Shown piece after piece: positions 37,719 to 47,603 of a stretch of 64,000 nt of DNA. The stretch is from the NCBI GenBank assembly GCA_002286715.1, contig NSJX01000008.1, positions 149,630-213,629 of the forward strand. The letters are read 5' to 3'. The notes below the pieces were generated by a model, which was not told the DNA's origin, ran no database searches, and saw only the letters and a list, made by a program, of their open reading frames with translations. A program made the position numbers and the translations under genes. How positions within the stretch are numbered: position 1 is the first letter of the stretch; each line of letters starts with the position of its first letter. Origin of the DNA: Dentipellis sp. KUC8613. Taxonomy: Eukaryota; Basidiomycota; Agaricomycetes; Russulales; Hericiaceae.

Positions 37719-39368
37719 TTACTTTTTACCACCCATAGCCCTCAAGAACCCCTTCACCCCGCCACCGACAGCCAAATTCAACCTAGACTGCTTCTTCACA
37801 AGAGTCCTCCCAGCCACAACACCCTGGCGCGGCTCCTGCCCTTTCGAAGGCACAGGCGGGGCGAACGAGTCCGCGAGGAACGCCGCACGGGGGTCGACAG
37901 CCGCCGTCGCAGGCGAGTTCGTAGCGCACGCCGCGGGGGGCGACTGCGGGGGCAGCAGCGTGAGCGGCGCAGGGCGGCGGCGGGCCTTGCCCTTCGGGAA
38001 GCCGTGCGCGCGGGTGGGCGACCGCATGGTCGGGGACTTGGGCGCCGTGAACGTGAACGCGTCGAGGTAGACCGCCTTGCGCAGGTGCGGCGCAGCGCGG
38101 AGCGAGCGCGCGGGGATTGCAAGCACCGAGAGGCCGGGCGTGCGTGCTGCGGCGGGGGCGAGCGCGCTGCCGAAGGCGGCGAGGTCGTCTGCGCTGCCGC
38201 CCTCGACGGGCACGGCGTAGCGCGGGTCAAGGTCCGAGTCCTGGGAGGACAGGCTGCCGCGGCGCTCCTCGTCTTCCTCTGTGCTGTTGAACTCGACCCA
38301 CTCGTGCGCGTCGGCGCGCCCACATGCGGCCCAGGTATCCTCGCCGCTCAACAGGTGCGCGTACTCCCACTCCTCGTACTCGTCCCACCAGACACCGCCG
38401 CGGCCATCGCGGTACACGTCCGCAACGCCTGCGGCGCCGTGGGCCTTGGCCTGCTGCGCCATCAGCCGGCGAATGTTGTCCTCCTGGTTCCCGCCGTCCA
38501 CGAACTGCATGAGCGCGAGCTCGTTCTGCAGCGGCACGGCAGCCGCGAGCTGGTACTGGTAGAGTGCCTTCTTGCGGCGGGCGATGGCGAACGCGTGCGT
38601 GCTGGGAGAGATGGACGAGCGGGAGCGGGAGCGGCGGCGGCCATGCTTCGGCCTCTGCTTGCCCTTGCCGCTGGACTGCGCCTTGTCGGCCTTGGTGGGC
38701 ATCTTGGCGCCACTGGGGCTACGCGCGGGAGAGGGCGGCACGGACTTGGACCGCAGACGGGAGCGAAGGCGCTTGAGGGCGCTCTTCTTAGGAGAGGTCT
38801 TGACAGGAGAGAACGGTGCGGTGGGGATGACGAGTTGACCGGGCACCTTCTTCTGCCACTGAGGCTGCTGGACCTCCGTATCGCCGCTCAGCCGCGGAGC
38901 GGCGCTCTGAGGCGTGGTTGGGAGAGGCACGACGGCGTAAGCGTACCCGAGGGCGGTGAGATCGTGCTTGTAGTCCTTGATCGATGGCGTCAGCGCTGAG
39001 GGTGTGTCCAGCATGGACAAGAATGACGCAGACGGAACGCGGGCGGACGTGCCGGACGAGCGGCGCGAGAGGCGGGTGACGGAGGGACGACGAGAGGGTC
39101 CACAGAAAGACGGACGACGTGCGGAGCAAGGGCTGACAGGGGCAGGAGAGCCGGGGTGGACTTGGGATACCCAAGCAGCGATCGCGGAGGACGTACTAGA
39201 GCGACGGCGGTTGCCGTCCTTAGATCCTTGGATCGGAGTGGGGGGAGGGCGCAGGGGAAGGAGCTGAGTAGGGCGCTTCTTCTGCGGGGGCGGATGGGCG
39301 AGGAACTCGTAGGCAGGGCGAGTGGGCTGGGTCTGAGTCTGGAAAGGTGTAGTAAATTGGACAGACAT
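37719..39368 (-). CDS. Orphan basic, low-complexity protein (549 aa)
   Basis: A single long exon of 549 codons in high-GC sequence. The N-terminal half is rich in Ser, Arg and Pro with clusters such as KRLRSRLRSKSVPPSPARSP and HGRRRSRSRSSISPS, suggesting a nuclear or nucleic-acid-associated, phosphorylated disordered protein. A more ordered block follows: ARRKKALYQYQLAAAVPLQN, then QFVDGGNQEDNIRRLMAQQ and WWDEYEEWEYAHLLSG. The C-terminus is basic again (GGVKGFLRAMGGKK). I do not recognise a named domain. The central block looks like the conserved core and would be the best search query. A shadow frame of 432 codons on the other strand is explained by GC-rich codon bias. Confidence 0.75.
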   Translation of the reverse strand: MSVQFTTPFQTQTQPTRPAYEFLAHPPPQKKRPTQLLPLRPPPTPIQGSKDGNRRRSSTSSAIAAWVSQVHPGSPAPVSPCSARRPSFCGPSRRPSVTRLSRRSSGTSARVPSASFLSMLDTPSALTPSIKDYKHDLTALGYAYAVVPLPTTPQSAAPRLSGDTEVQQPQWQKKVPGQLVIPTAPFSPVKTSPKKSALKRLRSRLRSKSVPPSPARSPSGAKMPTKADKAQSSGKGKQRPKHGRRRSRSRSSISPSTHAFAIARRKKALYQYQLAAAVPLQNELALMQFVDGGNQEDNIRRLMAQQAKAHGAAGVADVYRDGRGGVWWDEYEEWEYAHLLSGEDTWAACGRADAHEWVEFNSTEEDEERRGSLSSQDSDLDPRYAVPVEGGSADDLAAFGSALAPAAARTPGLSVLAIPARSLRAAPHLRKAVYLDAFTFTAPKSPTMRSPTRAHGFPKGKARRRPAPLTLLPPQSPPAACATNSPATAAVDPRAAFLADSFAPPVPSKGQEPRQGVVAGRTLVKKQSRLNLAVGGGVKGFLRAMGGKK

Positions 39369-40374
39369 TTGACTTTTGGATATCGGTGTGATTGGGATTG
39401 CAAATATTAGATGTATGTATTAGATGAAATGCTGGAGTACAAAATGTGTTAGAGCACGATCGAGAAGGTGAGGATTTGAGAAGACGCACGACAGAGACCG
39501 AGAAGTTCGTGATTCGTTGCAGGGTTTTTTGAAGGTGTGAGAAGATGTTTGTGGATACAAATGAACAGACGAAGAAGATAGATGTGAGTTCAGACGCCCG
39601 AGTCGATAGTTGATACAGTTGACGAGAGCCGAGGATACAGAGAGATGTTGAGAGACGAGGGCGTCGAGAGACGGGAGAGCAAGTAGAATGTGAAGACGAT
39701 GAGAGGCTGGCTAGCAGGCTGGTCTTCCCCGACAGCACTACAGAACCTTATGAGTGATTTGCGCACAAAAGCGAGGGAAGCGGGGGAGCTTCTAGAGGAC
39801 AATAGCCTCCCCGGAAGCTATTAATCCCCATGGTAGAACGTGGAGGTGTACAAATATTGACGCCTACAAGTCGCGCATTGTGCTCAATAAGGACCCGGAA
39901 CACCGCCCATTGTTCGTGTTACGTACTTTGTACACATCTGTTTGTTACTACCGGCTCTGACTACAAATCATTTGTAGTCAACCTACACTCACCGCTTATC
40001 ATCGATGTCATCTGTAGGTTTGGCAACTAACAGGGGTGTCCGGGGCCCCAGAATAGAGTACAAGGACTGCCTTTTCAAGTCGTCGACAGGATGCACAGGA
40101 CGTCCCAACAGAGAACAATGCTATTTCTCGTTCAATTTCTGCCTCTGTTGACAATTGCGATGCTGACCCGTGACAGTACGACAACGTCCACGATTTGCGA
40201 GGTCTACGAGTACAAGACGACACCAAGCTCCATGGCAGTACGGTATCGCACGAAGTGGGAATGATCAATGCAATGTCTCACCCTACACCTACTAGGATGT
40301 GTTCAGAAAGCCGCACGGACTGCCGATATGACACAGTCTCCGAGCACCAGTAATTTGCATCCTTCCCACAATTT
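39369..40374. other. Intergenic, upstream of the 549-aa gene
   Basis: About 1 kb. On the minus strand the part at 39400-39800 is rich in CT tracts, as in fungal promoters or leaders. No supported gene was seen. Confidence 0.4.
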
Positions 40375-41355
40375 CTACACCAACACCACCATCTTCCCAT
40401 TCGCCTTGTTCTCCTGCATCAGTTTATGTGCCTCCCGAATCTCCTCGAACTGGAACACCCTCGCCGGCTTCGCCTCGAACTTGCCTGCCGCCACGTCCGC
40501 AGCGATGCTCTTGAGCGGTACGTCCTGCAGCGGGAACTCCGACTCTCCAAACACCCAGCTCCCAAACAAATTGAAATCCACCCCACTCGCCATCTGTGTC
40601 ATCGGATCAAAGTCCTTCACGGGCGCGAGACCGCCCAGCCAGCCCGCCTGGCACACCTTCCCACCGCGCCGCGGAATCTTGATCGAGTCCAGCAGCGCGC
40701 TGTTCCCGACGAGGTTGAGGACCTTGTCGACTTGCTTCGCGCCAGCTTCCGGAAGACGCGACGCAAGGTCCGGACCCTCCCGCTCCACCTTGAACGCGCC
40801 CGCGTCGAGTAGCGCCTGGAAACGCGCAGGGTCCCGCGACGTCGCGATCACCTTCACGCCAGCCGTGACCGCCAGGTTCAGTGCCGCCTTTCCCAGCGCC
40901 GACGTAGCCCCACGAATAACGAGCGTCTCGCCCGCCTTGAGCTCGAGGTTGCGGAACAGCGCCGTCCACGCCGTCGTATACGACTCCGGGATGGCCGCGA
41001 GCTCCGCCCACCCCAGCGGCGCGTCGATGCCCACGACGTTCCCGGCGGGCGCGCACGTGTACTCGGCGTAGCTCCCGTTGCGCGTGCGCCCGAGCCCGCC
41101 CATGGCCGCCGCGACCTTCACGCCGACAGGGAACTCGCCGCCAGGGCACGCAGCGACGATGCCGACGCACTCGATGCCGCTGACGTAGGCCGCCTCGGGC
41201 CACTCGCCGCGCCGCATGTGCATCTCTGCGTGGTTCACGCCGAAGGCTTTGATCTGGATGAGGACATCGCCTCTCTCGGGCACGGGCTGTGGGAGGTCTT
41301 TTATGACGAGGGAGTCGAGGTCGGGGCCGAAGTGGTCGATTACGATGGCCTTCAT
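40375..41355 (-). CDS. Zinc-independent MDR oxidoreductase (quinone reductase-like)
   Basis: A single-exon 326-aa protein. The N-terminal GroES-like domain (MKAIVIDHFGPD, GVNHAEMHMRRGEWP, SGIECVGIV) is followed by the nucleotide-binding motif RGATSALGKAALNLA, a degenerate AxxGxxG-type loop, and LNLVGNSALLDS. The catalytic zinc ligands of alcohol dehydrogenases are missing, so a quinone-oxidoreductase or enoyl-reductase type is more likely. It probably uses NADPH; the substrate is unknown. No targeting signal. It borders the rearranged relic region on its 5' side. Confidence 0.88.
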   Translation of the reverse strand: MKAIVIDHFGPDLDSLVIKDLPQPVPERGDVLIQIKAFGVNHAEMHMRRGEWPEAAYVSGIECVGIVAACPGGEFPVGVKVAAAMGGLGRTRNGSYAEYTCAPAGNVVGIDAPLGWAELAAIPESYTTAWTALFRNLELKAGETLVIRGATSALGKAALNLAVTAGVKVIATSRDPARFQALLDAGAFKVEREGPDLASRLPEAGAKQVDKVLNLVGNSALLDSIKIPRRGGKVCQAGWLGGLAPVKDFDPMTQMASGVDFNLFGSWVFGESEFPLQDVPLKSIAADVAAGKFEAKPARVFQFEEIREAHKLMQENKANGKMVVLV

Positions 41356-41606
41356 GGTGACTTTACAGCGATGGCGAAAGTAAGTTACTGAGGCGAGTAG
41401 AGCGTGGTGGTTGCGTACCTATGGAAATCGGGCTAAAGCTGGTGGAGAGTGGGCAATGCGAAAGCTGTTCTGTCTTGCAATTCTTCCGCCGTCCCCGACG
41501 CAATTTTTATACGGCCGCCGTCTGCGTCAGGCTCCCTCCTCGCGCCTTCGTCGGTGCATCGCGCCCTCGGGGCGAAGATGGCCGCCTTAGAAATCGCGAC
41601 ATACAG

Positions 41607-42180
41607 TCAGGAGGTTCCAATCCACCACCAATTGTCTCTGCGAAAATGCTGATCTCGGACGAAGATAGGATGGGGTGTGAATGTTACGAGAGCGATCTGT
41701 AAGTCAATGCATAGAGATGGCATTTTAGTCAGCGGGTGTCTATGTATGGCGCTTCTGGGCCTCAGGATGACACGACGAGTCAGCGGACCCGCTTTGTAGT
41801 TCGTGTTGGCTCTGCGGGTGCGCCACTTGTCCAGCATCTTCAGCATATGGGCCATCCAACTCTGGAAGCCGCCCAAGTATTCGGAATAGTCCTCCCAATG
41901 CTGCAACCAGTCCACAAGCTGGCGTGCGGACGCCCGCCTTGACCACACGCATGCAGATCTTCTGGTCTTGGAGACACGTTTGTCCGTGTATAACTTAATC
42001 GATAGAATACGAGATGCCAACGGGTGGCACAGGCACATCCTCGAGCACGACCTCGCACTCGTCCCATGTGTAGTTCTTTCTGAACGCCATTGAAAGATGG
42101 TAGAATGGATAGGTGACCGTGATGACAAGAGATACGGGCCACTTATCCCTTATGGCCCCATATAGTACCATAGAGAATCA
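41607..42180 (-). pseudogene. Relic of the phosphotransferase-associated segment
   Basis: Three blocks here match the segment at 46650-47890 in the same orientation: around 41641-41745, 41875-41945 and 41958-42170 (the last also at 47699-47890). On the minus strand one reads RTPACGL, as in the larger relic. Frames are broken and internal spacing differs, so this is a shortened, decayed copy. Confidence 0.6.
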
Positions 42181-42184
42181 CGGT

Positions 42185-42620
42185 TTAGAAAGTAAATTTG
42201 CTACCTCGACGGTGTGTGCCAGGGGCCCGGGGGTGGAGATCTGCAACAGCTACCACCAACTGCATGTGTGCGCAAGAAAAATGGTTGCAACACACCTCAA
42301 CGCCGTCTTGGCCGGCGCAGGTTGAAACCTTCGAGGGGGATGAAGACGGATTTGCCAGAAGTGAGGGTGCTTGGAGCTCAGCGCTCAGGTCGTATGGCCC
42401 TGAAGGTAGCTCGCAGCCTCCATGATATCCCGAGTTCTCGAGCACCTCGTGCTCAACTTTAACCGTGCCGGCAGCAGCGCTTTCGCCGTCCGGCGTCTCA
42501 TGAACCATGCAAGGTTGCGGTCGTGCCTACTAGCGTTCTTGACGACGTATAGCACATTTTCGTCGTGCTTCGTGATGATGGTGTTGTCGACGGGGCCGCC
42601 ACGCTCGTCGAGGAGAAGCA
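42185..42620 (-). pseudogene. GCV1 relic (third copy, fragment)
   Basis: Minus-strand frames give [36 protein letters not shown] and KVEHEVLEN, clear remnants of the GCV1 middle region. They are followed by decayed traces of later blocks. Stops and frame changes interrupt them. The fragment lies directly after the 3' flank of F-box copy 2, suggesting the GCV1-F-box unit was once repeated in tandem here. Confidence 0.75.
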
Positions 42621-42962
42621 GAGTTTAGATGAAATAGTAATGGACTTACATTAGTAACTTAGATTATGACTTAACTTCGTCGGGCCGGGGAGGTCCGGCT
42701 CAGTTCAAACGAACAAAAGATCGTGTTGCAATTACTTGTCGCCACTACCATGGGCAATACCAGATCTCACTGGCATCTCTCGCCTGTATTGACTGACTGT
42801 GCGTATATAGACATATGTAGGTAGTCCGATAATTATTCTTGGTACTCTGCTTATACACCGGATCTGCAAGCTCATTTTCCAAACGGCCACGATATTTCAA
42901 AAAAGAGAAAAAGAAAACAAGAACGAAACCCTCTCCAAAGGGCACGAGAAATTCCTGCCAGC

Positions 42963-44492
42963 TCAATCCTCCAAAAGGGAATACAGCACCTCAGGGCGGA
43001 CCCCTTCTAGATATTTCTCCATCGGCTCTAGGTCAATACCTTCCTCTTCCATATGAACCTCGATTGTCTTCACCGACGACAACTCCTCCATACGCTGTTT
43101 AAAGAAATCCTTGCCTCCTATCGCAGAGCCCACCTTGATGCGTAAGACCAACGTTTCCAAGAGTGGCATCATCGCGGGGTCGCGCTCTAGCAATGCATGT
43201 AAGACTTCGGGTCGCGCGAGATGGATCGTCACAGTGCGAGCCTTGCGCAGCTTCAAGTCGATCATACCAAAAATCAGGTACCAATCGAATAATTCGTCGA
43301 CGCCATCGTCGAACGGACCGAGTTCGAGATGGTCCGCATCGGCAAGGGGAAGCTTGCGCAGCACTGAGGCCATTACGGCTTCGTCGGCGTGAAGACGACC
43401 GATATTGAAGGCGAATTTGAAGCTACCGGGTACGGGACCCTGCGCGCGGACCACGACCTGCACTATGTCAAAAGCAATCCTCAAGTGGAAAGCAGGTGTT
43501 GCGCGCGCCTGAAAAGCAACGATGTGGCCCTGTATCTCGTCCAAGTGGGCAGCCAGACCCTGAGGGTCTAATTCGCCGACGGAACGCAGCATCTTGGAGG
43601 ATATTTGGACTTTGGCCTCACGGGGGACTGCCAAGTACCGCAATAATAGTGTGCAACGATTGAAATCGTTGGACTCGTGCACTTCCAATTCGGAAAGACG
43701 AGGCAATGGAATACGGGTGGAAGGAGTCATGCTGTCCTTCTTTAGACTTTTGGGCGAGATGGCGTTCGAAAGGTGCAGGGTTTGTAATTTCGGCATTGTC
43801 GCGAGAACAGATGCAAGCGTCGAGACTGTCGGAATGTGGTGGTCGTGTGGCCGGAATCCGATCCAGCCCCCGTAGGAAAGCTTCAAGCTGACCATGGCCG
43901 GAAAGCAAAGTCGTCCCCAGTCGCAGTAGACAGACTTGAGACTCAAATGCTGCATTGAGTCCCGAGCTTCGCATAGCAAACTATGTGGGATCAGCGCGAC
44001 TGACTTCCAACGAGACATTCTGGTGTCCCGGAATGCTTCGAGGGAGAGAGCTTGAAGACGAGAACACGCATTCTGCAGGGGCGCTAGTCGATGGCGAAAT
44101 TTGCTCAAATTGACGACGAGATCGACTCGCAGTGGGGCACGAGCTGCGCGGTGAAGCATCGTTTCCATTCCATCTGCCCGCAACCAGACGACATTTCGCC
44201 ACAGCAGGGGTGTTGCGAGGGCGACCTGCCTCCAGCGGCGGCAAACGTGTGTCATCTTGATCCATCCTAGAGACTCGCGTTTGTGTCGCTGGTGCCATCC
44301 AATGTCACGGGCGTATAAGATGTCCCTTTCCATGACATGGAAGATGATTATCGTCAGAATCTCTACGGGCAAGGACACGACTGGCAGAGTGGAGTTGTGG
44401 CAGGAATGCCGTGCCGATATCCCTGTCTGAAGAATCCGTACGCGGCCGTCAATCTTAGTGCCTTTGTGCAAGGCCTGCTTCAGAGTGATCAT
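42963..44492 (-). CDS. F-box protein with LRR-like C-terminus, copy 2
   Basis: A 509-aa single-exon ORF parallel to 24561-26129. The F-box-like motif LPVEILTIIIFHVMERD and GWIKMTHVCRRWRQVALATP is intact, followed by the same leucine-rich segments. Substitutions are scattered but the frame is unbroken, so selection or recent origin is likely. The C-terminus ends earlier (GVRPEVLYSLLED). It probably has the same SCF adaptor role as its partner. The neighbouring duplicated GCV1 is dead, which makes the survival of this gene informative. Confidence 0.83.
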   Translation of the reverse strand: MITLKQALHKGTKIDGRVRILQTGISARHSCHNSTLPVVSLPVEILTIIIFHVMERDILYARDIGWHQRHKRESLGWIKMTHVCRRWRQVALATPLLWRNVVWLRADGMETMLHRAARAPLRVDLVVNLSKFRHRLAPLQNACSRLQALSLEAFRDTRMSRWKSVALIPHSLLCEARDSMQHLSLKSVYCDWGRLCFPAMVSLKLSYGGWIGFRPHDHHIPTVSTLASVLATMPKLQTLHLSNAISPKSLKKDSMTPSTRIPLPRLSELEVHESNDFNRCTLLLRYLAVPREAKVQISSKMLRSVGELDPQGLAAHLDEIQGHIVAFQARATPAFHLRIAFDIVQVVVRAQGPVPGSFKFAFNIGRLHADEAVMASVLRKLPLADADHLELGPFDDGVDELFDWYLIFGMIDLKLRKARTVTIHLARPEVLHALLERDPAMMPLLETLVLRIKVGSAIGGKDFFKQRMEELSSVKTIEVHMEEEGIDLEPMEKYLEGVRPEVLYSLLED

Positions 44493-45226
44493 GGGAGAAC
44501 TGCTGACAGGCCAAGGGGAATCCCTGAGTGTTCAGTCTGTTGTTAGAATCGACAGTCACTGGATACGGTGGAGGCTACAGACCTAACAGGGTTTTGGGGT
44601 GTATGGCCTTCCGATTGTGAGCTGGCCATGGTCGACACCAAGGTGGAGAAGACGGGGATGGTGGACGATTGTGTACTAGGCAAGACGCGATGAGGTTTGG
44701 TGAACGCAAATCGCGTTGATGAGGGAGGGGAGGGAGGAGAGGTAGAGGTAGAGGTAGAGAGAAAGGAGAGGACGCACGAGCGTTGATGCTTTAAAGCAAA
44801 CGCGAATTCAACATCAGCGCCGGGTTGCGGGGGGAGCTAGTGGGATCATTGTCGAGGACAATGGGAGCCGTATTGCTGGGACCGGAAATTCATTGACCGA
44901 CTGGGATTGTGGACGTCGGCTTGACGGGCAGTGCGTCCACAATGATGAATTTGAATAAGTAGGTTGTGTTCGGTTAAAGGCCAGTGCATCCACAATCAGT
45001 ACTAGTGGCATGCATTGCATCAGCCGCTTCAATGTTCGATTTCGCGATTCTAAGCGACGACTCACCTCCGGCCGACAACCTCAAGGACACGAAGACATCT
45101 GATATCAGCGACAGTCCATGACTCGCTTCCCTTTACTAATTCACAAGCGCTATATACACAAAGCAGCCGTTGAAGTATACCTCGCTTTGAAATTTTGCGG
45201 GCGTGTGGCAAGCCAACGCTCGCCGC
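44493..45226. promoter_or_regulatory. Duplicated intergenic region (copy 2)
   Basis: The inverse, near-identical counterpart of 23825-24560, with the same AGGTAG (CTACCT) tract. It still separates the F-box start from the GCV1 3' end. Confidence 0.55.
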
Positions 45227-46640
45227 TCAACCCCGCCAGTACCCCACCTTCACGAACGGCATCGGCGTGAGCACTGCAGGGCGGTGCTTGCCACGCACCT
45301 CGACCGCGACCTCCGTGCCCTTCTTGTGCCACCCGTTCAGGATATAGTCCATCGCGATGTTCTTTCCCAGCGTGGTGGAGGGGATGCCCGATGTAACGTG
45401 TCCTGAGTGAAGAGGCTGGTTTGAGTAAATGTCGTCAAGACTATGTAAAGGATTGTGTACCGATAACGTCAGAGGCAGACGGTGCGAGGATCTTCGCGCC
45501 ATCTGCGTTTGATTGCTGAAGGTTAGTACCTCGATACGGAATATATTGAGTGGCACATACGCCGCGCAGGCGCGCCCTTGACGACCAGTCCGTCGCGGCG
45601 ACCTCTCCTTCAGATGCTTCAACACCGCGTCTCCGCACCGATGAAAGTCACCAGCTTCCCTCCTGTCCTTTCCACGCCGTAAGCAAAAATATCCTCAGGT
45701 CAGATACACTTGAGGCACTCACATATGACTGTGAGGGCGTAGGACGGTGAGGTCAGGTGTTGGTCGGGATGATGGTCGGGATGACGCTACGCGTTCATGT
45801 GGCCCTCGTCGCGTATGGTCCGTATTTTTTGATTCTGTATATTGAGTCTCTCGAGGGCTTTCTTCCGTGCCCTCGAGTTCTCAACTCAGTGTCTTTCCGC
45901 CCAGCATGTTGTCAGCTCTCTCGTCGTGCGCTCCCGGCCGCCTCTGACAATGACCCACGATAACGCGCCCTCAGCCGGCGTGGTATCCTCATACAGGTCC
46001 TCGCCATACAAACACATGCCTGCCTCGAGGCGCAAGCTTTCACGCGCGCCGAGGCCGGTTAGCTGCAGAGGGCTTGGAGAGCAGCTGCGCTACCTCGACG
46101 GTGTGTGCCGGGGGGATCGAGATCTATCAGCAGCCGCATGCATGTAGAAGTGGACATGGCTGCGGCTCACCTCGAAGCCATCTTCGCCTGTGTAGCCACC
46201 ACGTGCGACGTGCAGGTTGAAGCCCTCGATGGGAACGAATGCCGATTTGTCGAACATGAGCGCGCTCAGGTCGTACGAAGTAAGGCCCTGAAGGTAGCTC
46301 GCAGCCCCCAGTCCTACATGGATAGTCTTCAATTGAAGACTAGATGAGGAAAATAATTGGATCTGACGTACCTCGAAGGGCCAAGAGACCCCAGTTCTCC
46401 AGTACCTCGCGCTCGACCTTGCCGGCGGCAGCGTTCACGCTGCTGTTCTACTCCTCCAGCTTCTCCTTGAAACATGCAAGGTCACGGTCGCGCCTCCCTG
46501 CGTTCGTCACCACGTAGAACATGTCCTCATCGTGCTTCGTGATGATGGTGTCGTCGATGATGCCGCCTCTGACAATGAGGAGAACGGAAAGGGTCGAGGT
46601 GTATGACGGAAGCGCAGCGAGAGACGAGGGGGTCAGCCAC
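45227..46640 (-). pseudogene. GCV1 pseudogene
   Basis: The segment holds recognisable GCV1 blocks ([71 protein letters not shown] and the C-terminal KVGYWRG). They are broken in several places. The clearest is TGG to TAG at 46446-46448, where copy 1 has Trp after LEE. Extra sequence of roughly 250 bases interrupts the region around 45640-45960, and later blocks are in different frames. The N-terminal exons and presequence are missing, replaced by the phosphotransferase relic. Confidence 0.88.
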
Positions 46641-46699
46641 TGGATTGTCACTGCGAAGATGCCGATCTCGGACGAAGATAGGATTAGTATGAATATTAC

Positions 46700-47603
46700 G
46701 AAAAGTATCTGTAAGTCAATGCATGGAGGTGGTATTTTAGTCAGCGGGGGTTCTGGAAGCCGTTGGAGTATCCACGATAGTCCTCTCAATGCTGTAGCCA
46801 GTCCACAAGCTGGCGTGCGGACACGCCCGCCTTGGGGTCGAATTTCTTTGCCTCCTGCGACCACGGTCAGCACAAACTGTCCGTTGCATAGCAAAGATCC
46901 GTTCGTACCCGCGCGAATGTCGTCCTGTATCTCTACGCCTCCGCCCGCTTCTCCGCCCACAACACCGAACGCCGACCAAACAGAGTCGCGTGGCGCAAAA
47001 CGCGGGTCAAGGTGACCCTCGTACAGCAGCCAGACGGGGAAGTGGCACGCCAAAACCGCAAGCAGCACGGCGTGGTACTCCAGTCGATCACCACGTCGAC
47101 GTGACCGTCCGAGCTCAGGATGTTGCGCGGCTCGAAGTCCGTGTGAGAGCTCGGGTATGTCGGAGGGTAAGATGCACCGCGCGAGCGCGAGGATGTCTTT
47201 CCACTCGGCGTAGTTCCGCGAGTGCACTGGCACGCACACACGCTGCAGCAAGTGCATGGTGTATGTTTCGCAGTTCACAAATGGACCTGTGGCGGCGGAG
47301 AAGATTTGGATGGGTTAGAAGATCGGGCCAATTACGACTTGCGCGGGTGGACTGTGGCGGTAGCTTTGGACACTGCCAATTTGAGGGTCTGGGTATCCTA
47401 AGATAGGATCTTCGGTATGAAAAGACTGCACGACGCGGGTAATGAGTGGACGTGGTGAATCGGTCGTATTCTTGTTCTCGTATCGTAAATGGACTTCGTA
47501 GATCTTGAGCATTGAAAGGAAGATCAAAAAAATATGCCACATTCCAACCAAAATTCAATAAACGCTCACATCGTACTGCCTGCCGTGTATCAATAAGCTG
47601 CAC
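46700..47603 (-). pseudogene. Relic of an APH-family phosphotransferase-like gene
   Basis: Minus-strand frames give VNCETYTMHLLQRVCVPVHS, ILALARCILPSDIPELSH, then (in another frame) HTDFEPRNILSSDGHVDVV and IDW, then (back in the first frame) EYHAVLLAVLACHFPVWLLY. HTDFEPRN and VIDW are the catalytic-loop and metal-binding motifs of the aminoglycoside/choline phosphotransferase-like family (PF01636), widespread in basidiomycetes. Reading all of them needs two frame changes close together, so the gene is probably broken. Further upstream exons (to about 47603) keep short open stretches. It runs directly into the GCV1 pseudogene. Confidence 0.65.

Larger units (their letters stand above)
42645..46648 (-). 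repeat. Inverted segmental duplication, copy 2
   Basis: This is the reverse-oriented counterpart of 22618-26405. It contains an intact F-box gene, the conserved intergenic promoter and a decayed GCV1. CpGs are retained at normal density, so it has not undergone the CpG loss seen in the DUF6534 loci. Confidence 0.9.

Noticed and set aside
37701..38999. 432-codon frame on the plus strand opposite the 549-codon gene
   Set aside because: Arg/Gly/Leu-rich composition typical of antisense shadow; the minus-strand frame has a more natural composition.
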